Shown: positions 59,533-64,000 of the stretch, piece by piece
How positions within the stretch are numbered: position 1 is the first letter of the stretch
How the letters are laid out: each line of letters starts with the position of its first letter
Translations under genes and position numbers: made by a program
Notes under the pieces: model-generated
Seen by the model: only the letters and a program-made list of their open reading frames with translations
Told to the model about the DNA's origin: nothing
The model's database searches: none
Origin: Botryosphaeria dothidea
Lineage: Eukaryota > Ascomycota > Dothideomycetes > Botryosphaeriales > Botryosphaeriaceae
Assembly (NCBI GenBank): GCA_011503125.2
Contig: WWBZ02000001.1
Location: forward strand, 3,038,001-3,102,000
Direction of reading: 5' to 3'
Length of the DNA: 64,000 nucleotides

Positions 59533-60575
59533 TCAGAATCCCTCAACTTCCTCACGTCCCCGGCGCTCACCTCCTAAGTCGGGCATCCAGCCCTTCGGCC
59601 TCTCGCGCCCACGTATGATGAGTCCATACAACGCATTCTCGACCTTCTCCACGCAGTTACGCATCACCCCCATTTTCTTGTCCACGTCGTCCGAGAATTT
59701 CCGATCACCGATGTCTAGGCCTTCAAGGTGCGTCCGCAATTCGCGCATGTCTTCCAGCACATTTCTCGGCGGCTTCTGCTCCGGCACATCCACATCCATT
59801 TGCTCGTCCTTCTGCTCCGCTGTGCCGCTGCTGCCCGACGCATGCGTTGGGACAGGCTGACGGCGGGACTCCCCACCCGGTAGAGCTCCGCTTGTCGCCA
59901 TTGCAGTGACAGCAAAACGCATGAGCTCTCCGACCATGTCAAACACACCCAGTATATAGTCCTCAGGCGTCAGGAGAAGGGCGCCGCCTTCATCACCCAG
60001 CTCCGCCAGCTTCTTGCATGATTCTTCGTACGAGATGAGCGATTGGCTCTCGAGGTAGTGTTGGAAACTTAGCGATTCCATGAACTCCTGGTGTCCTCCA
60101 GTGATGTTGCGCGAGTAGCGGTAGGCATTGATTCCTTGAAGATCCTTGGAGACGGCGGCGTAGATCTTCTTAATCGTGTCCCAGTATTGTGCGTTCGCTT
60201 TCGTGATGTTTGGAGGGATGGGCTGACCGAGCTTGCGTATTCTGTGAGGCTGTTAGTCGGACAGTCTCCGGATTCCCTTCAGCGAAAGATGGGCTGGTGG
60301 CTGAGCGGGGCGCAAGATAAACATAACAGCGTACCTCTGGAGAGAGAAAATGCTAAAGACAGTTAGCGGGAGTCGGTGACAAGATCTTGTGGCGCGGCTC
60401 ACATCTTCTTGCTTGCAGCGGTGATGTCGCGGGAGGCCTTGATGATTCGCTCGCGGCGGTCGTGATGTTCGTCGAGCTCTGCGCGGAAGACCTCGAACAT
60501 TGGCAGGAAAGGGGAGGTGTGTTGCGGCTTGGTGGAGTCCTCCATAGCTTCGGTGTAGGATCGCTTCTGGCCCAT
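59533..60575 (-). CDS. Translin-associated protein X (TRAX), translin family
   Basis: Predicted 299-residue protein, partner of translin in the C3PO-type endoribonuclease complex. Exons: 60575-60403, an 18-nt micro-exon 60352-60335, and 60241-59533. The spliced N-terminus is F-R-A-E-L-D-E-H-H-D-R-R-E-R-I-I-K-A-S-R-D-I-T-type, then A-S-K-K-I-I-F-S-L-Q-R, the classical start of TRAX. Without the micro-exon this helix is broken. Catalytic acidic positions of TRAX appear conserved: Glu in the block E-F-M-E-S-L-S-F-Q-H-Y-L and Asp/Glu in D-Y-I-L-G-V-F-D-M-V-G-E-L-M-R. A Lys/Glu/Pro-rich insert follows that helix. A divergent PIG-M gene begins 250 bp away. Activity as a nuclease is inferred from those residues. 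Confidence 0.87.
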
Positions 60576-60825
60576 CGAGGAGGTGAGTGGTGGTCGTCTG
60601 GTGGGGTGCTATATAGACAGACATGGGAAGAAGGGAAGGCGCATCTGACGCAAATGCGCGCAAATGCAGCGAGTGCGGGTGGAGCAGTTTTACGCGACCC
60701 CGCGCCGGCAAAGCCTGCCTCCCCTTTTCCACGCGCTGTCTGTCTCAGCACGCGTCGACGCGCATTCAACTGACCGCCGCCGGCTCTGTTCCATCACTTT
60801 TGTCGCTTGCTTCTTCAATCCCATC

Positions 60826-62233
60826 ATGGCTCGTTTGTTGTCGAGCCCCAAGTTTGTCTTCTCCGCTGCCGTTGCCTTGCGCGCTGCCTTGCTGGTCTAC
60901 GGCCTATTCCAGGACGCCTTCTCTCCCATGAAATATACAGACATCGACTATTTCGTCTTTACTGATGCTGCTCGATTCGTCTCTCAAGGCGCCTCGCCTT
61001 ACAAGCGTGATACTTATCGCTACACTCCACTGCTTGCCTGGCTCCTCTACCCAACCACATGGTCCCGCCTCTTTTTCCATTCCGGCAAGGCCCTTTTCGC
61101 TCTCGGTGACATTGTCGCTGGTTGGTTGATTTACTTGATCCTGCGATCTACCGCCAACATGTCCACCGAAAGCGCCATTAAATATGCTAGTATATGGCTC
61201 TTGAATCCTATGGTCGCTCAGATTAGCACAAGAGGTAGTTCGGAGGGCCTTCTCGGTGTCATTGTTACCGCTTTACTCTGGGCCGTCGTCCAAAAGCGCA
61301 TCATACTTGCCGGCATTCTTTTGGGATTTGCCGTGCACTTCAAAATCTATCCCTTCATCTACGCAACCTCTATCGTCTGGTGGCTCGAGGATGCTCCTGG
61401 CCCAGGAAGATCGTCTCCGAAGCCTCTGATGTCAACGATATTCAACAAGGCCCGTGTTACTTTGGCATTTGTTAGCTTCGCTACCTTTCTGTTCCTGAAT
61501 GCTGTCATGTTCCACTTGTAAGTGAACACCACCAACTTGGAATGTCGCTGACCATTTCAAGCTACGGAGTACCTTTTCTTCAACACACTTTCTTCTATCA
61601 CCTCCACAGGCTCGATCATCGCCACAACTTCTCGCCGTACAACACCATGCTCTATCTGAATTCATCCCCAGTGGCGCAACCCAGTATGAAACTCGAGTCT
61701 TTAGCTTTTGTCCCGCAGCTGCTTTTCAGCGCCATCGCCATTCCTCTTGTACTCGCAAAGAAAGATCTCGCTTCTACCATGCTTGCTCAGACATTTGCAT
61801 TTGTCACCTTCAACAAAGTCTGCACCAGCCAGGTATGCCTATACATCGTTCACAAATTGGTCGGTTCAGTTTTAACTTAAATTTACAGTACTTCCTGTGG
61901 TATCTTATCTTTCTGCCATTCTACCTTCCTACATCATCCCTCTTGCGGAATTCCACGAAGGGTATTGCTGCCCTGATTCTATGGATCCTTGGCCAAGTAC
62001 GTATCTTCGCGCATGTATGCTTTGCGCGCTACACCACTAACGCATTCTAGGCTCTGTGGCTTCAGCAAGGATACCAGCTGGAGTTCTTGGGAAACTCTAC
62101 GTTCGTTCCCTGCCTCTGGTTCTCTAGTGTAGTTTTCTTCCTGATCAATACCTGGATTCTGAGTGTGATTATCAAGGACATTGGGAAAGGAGGCATAACA
62201 AGCACCATATCCGTTCGCGACAAGACAAGATAA
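60826..62233 (+). CDS. GPI14: GPI mannosyltransferase 1 (PIG-M/Gpi14)
   Basis: Predicted 417-residue multi-spanning ER membrane enzyme that adds the first mannose to the GPI-anchor precursor from dolichol-phosphate-mannose. Exons: 60826-61517, 61562-61832, 61889-61996, 62051-62233. Marks are the lumenal D-x-D motif in Y-T-D-I-D-Y-F-V-F-T-D-A-A, S-P-Y-K-R-D-T-Y-R-Y-T-P-L-L-A-W, N-P-M-V-A-Q-I-S-T-R-G-S-S-E, F-A-V-H-F-K-I-Y-P and L-D-H-R-H-N-F-S-P-Y-N. All are classical PIG-M blocks. An upstream in-frame ATG at 60664 exists, but M-A-R-L-L-S-S-P-K matches the usual family start. It converges on the P450 gene, with palindromic element copy 8 between them. Confidence 0.93.
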
Positions 62234-62324
62234 TTCCAGCATACTAGCCCACCCTCTCACCAAAGCTCTAAGAGCTGAATTACGAAGTCGCTGTCTGGAC
62301 TCATCGCGACATCAGTATGCGTAC

Positions 62325-62385
62325 GCAGTAGAACCATTCGTCCGGACGATGACATTCATTCCCGGACGACGGCTTCAGCCCCACA
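62325..62385. repeat. Dispersed palindromic element, copy 8
   Basis: The shortest copy, about 61 bp. The left arm is GTAGAACCATTCGTCCGGAC. The right arm, reverse-complemented, is TGGGGCTGAAGCCGTCGTCC followed by GGGAATGAATGTC. The inner spacer is nearly absent. It sits between the convergent PIG-M and P450 genes. Confidence 0.65.
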
Positions 62386-62465
62386 AGTATGATGGATCTA
62401 TGGGAATGACTTCGTATTGTAGTTAATGCGATATCAAGAATTCTCACCCTTCGAGAAAAAAAAAA

Positions 62466-64000
62466 TCATCCCCGAACCTCTTTAAGGCGCAGTAACAACC
62501 TTCCCCCAGCAGGGCTTGCGCTGAAAACATCATACATCCTCATGTCATCCTCTGTCATCGCGTCATCGACTTCTGCATCAAAGCGTAGGAAGAACGCAGC
62601 GACGAGCTTGCTCAGCTCCATCTTTGCAAGACTGCGATTGTTAGTAGGCGAGGTAGGCAGCTTTTAACGTTGTGTGGGTCGAGGACTTACTTAATGCCTA
62701 TGCACGATCTTTGGCCCACTGAAAACGGGATGAAAGCTTCTTTTCTGAGCTCCTCTCCTTCCTTTTCAAACCAACGCTCGGGGATGAACTCTTCTGGTTT
62801 GAGGAAGGCCTTTGGATCGCGATGGATGGTAAAGTTCTGCGTCCCAGCTGTGGTCTACAACTAATCAATGAACACGATCTCAACCTCAGCGTTGAAGAGA
62901 CTTACCCCCTTAGGTATGAATACACCGTCTACTGTCGTATCTCTGACCGCAGTCCGCGGGAGCGTGGCGATGATGGTCGGATAAACTCTCAAGGTCTCGT
63001 TTATAACGGCTTGCAGATACGGCAGCTTCACGCACTCAGCCGCCATAGGAACTGCCCTTCTCTCCTTGAATGCCGTCCGAACCTCTTCACGTAGGCGTTC
63101 CGCTGCTTTGCGGTTCTTCAACGTGCCCCACAGTAGGAACGTGAATGTGCTAGCCGTGGTTCCACTGCCCCCAAACATCCCTCCCATGCTTTCCTCAGCG
63201 AGCTCAGAATCCGTCAGCGGTCGGCCCAGAGCCGCGTCGGCACCATCCAACGCATTCTTCAGGAACGGTGTCCTCGTCCCTCGCGACCGACACCCCTCGA
63301 TCATCTTGACCGCAAACTCCTTCCACGTCTTCACATCGCGGAAGTAGCCTCCCACCTGCCCCGGGATGGCCGTCCCCCACCGCTCCAACAGCCACGGCGC
63401 AAACTCCTTGTAGATGAACGTCGGCCTCCACGAGCGCATGTACCGCATGACCCTATGCGGCTCACCTCTCTCGACGCTTCCCGGATCCTCATCAAACATC
63501 AAGTGATAAATCGTGTCAAAACTTAGCCAGAGCACCCACTTGTACACATCCAGCGCCTTCCCCTCGCCCTCGCCCGCCGCCGCAGCAGCCCTCCCCGCCC
63601 ACTGGTCCATCATCACCATGATCTTGCTCGCCATCTGCCCCTCGAAGTCCAGCATCGCTGCCTGCGAGAAACCCTTCTGCAGCAGCTTCTTCCGCGCCCT
63701 GTGCGCCTCTGGATCCCGGAAGGACATCAGATGGTTCTCATGATAGATGGTCTTGGCCCGGTAGAATGTCTCCTCCTTGACGAAGGCGTCCGAAGCATAA
63801 ATTGCGCGCACAGCGGAAGGGGAAGCGAAGGACAATTCATTGGGACCGATGCGCACGACGGGCCCGTAGCGCGCGTGCGCGGCGTGGATGAGGTGCGACT
63901 TCTGGCCGCGCAGGTTGCCGAGGCGGATCCAGAGGCGGGAGAGGCGGGCGAGTGGCGGACCGGGGTGATTACGGAGGGGGTGGAGGTAGAGGTTGTAGAA
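62466..64000 (-). CDS. Cytochrome P450 (5' part cut by the window edge)
   Basis: Partial: C-terminal part of about 475 residues, with the N-terminus beyond position 64000. Exons on the minus strand: 64000-62906, 62854-62691, 62631-62466. Visible marks: the N-terminal proline-rich hinge segment H-P-G-P-P-L-A-R-L-S-R-L-W, then H-A-R-Y-G-P-V-V-R-I-G-P-N-E-L-S-F. The I-helix reads G-G-S-G-T-T-A-S-T, the ExxR helix is E-T-L-R-V-Y-P, and P-E-R-W is present. The heme loop is P-F-S-V-G-Q-R-S-C-I-G with the ligand Cys. These make a functional class II microsomal P450 likely. It resembles fungal CYP families that oxidise secondary metabolites or xenobiotics, but no subfamily can be assigned. Intron 1 is taken to end at TTGTAG (62855), which restores I-P-K-G-T-T-A-G-T-Q-N-F-T. 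Confidence 0.92.

Noticed and set aside
58543..59577. 344-residue plus-strand ORF across the PIN-like gene start and its promoter
   Set aside because: Compositional (Arg/Ala/Gly-rich) and antisense to exon 1 of the PIN-like gene; no domain seen.

Overview
The window is nuclear DNA of a filamentous ascomycete (Pezizomycotina). Genes are dense, lie on both strands and are split by short introns (mostly 44-80 nt, GT..AG). The families are typical of this group: a LaeA-like methyltransferase, TRI12-like and siderophore MFS transporters, fungal rhodopsin-type membrane protein, Zn2Cys6 protein, secreted GH5_5 endoglucanase, cytochrome P450. Dothideomycetes is a plausible class, but nothing here proves it. 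Spliced models were built by hand from ORFs, splice consensus and family resemblance; for nearly all of them exon lengths sum to a multiple of three.

Layout. 0-14 kb: RidA-type protein, TRI12-like MFS exporter, a convergent LaeA-like methyltransferase, a secreted cellulase, an AKR9-type aldo-keto reductase, a short protein resembling the Copia retrotransposon protease-like beta-barrel, and a D-2-hydroxyacid dehydrogenase. 14-28 kb: sparse; a Ser/Asn-rich fungal protein, an F-box protein, a small multi-spanning membrane protein and a nuclear protein with AT-hook and C-terminal Zn2Cys6. 28-38.6 kb: BOR1/SLC4-like anion transporter and MTG1-like mitochondrial GTPase sharing a divergent promoter, a small Cys-rich secreted protein, a siderophore-type MFS transporter and Cdc42. 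39-54 kb: a large unknown coiled-coil protein, a Prr1-like kinase, an unresolved small gene, an amino acid/choline-type permease and a rhodopsin-domain protein. 54-64 kb: flavin-reductase-like protein, SDR, PIN-like RGG protein, TRAX (translin family), PIG-M/Gpi14 and a P450 cut by the window edge.

Most genes are housekeeping or loosely accessory; there is no PKS or NRPS, so no secondary-metabolite cluster can be claimed. The most striking non-coding structure is a family of eight 60-90 bp imperfect palindromes sharing diverged terminal inverted repeats. All eight sit downstream of genes, five of them between convergent gene pairs. No RNA genes, CRISPR arrays or intact transposons were seen.
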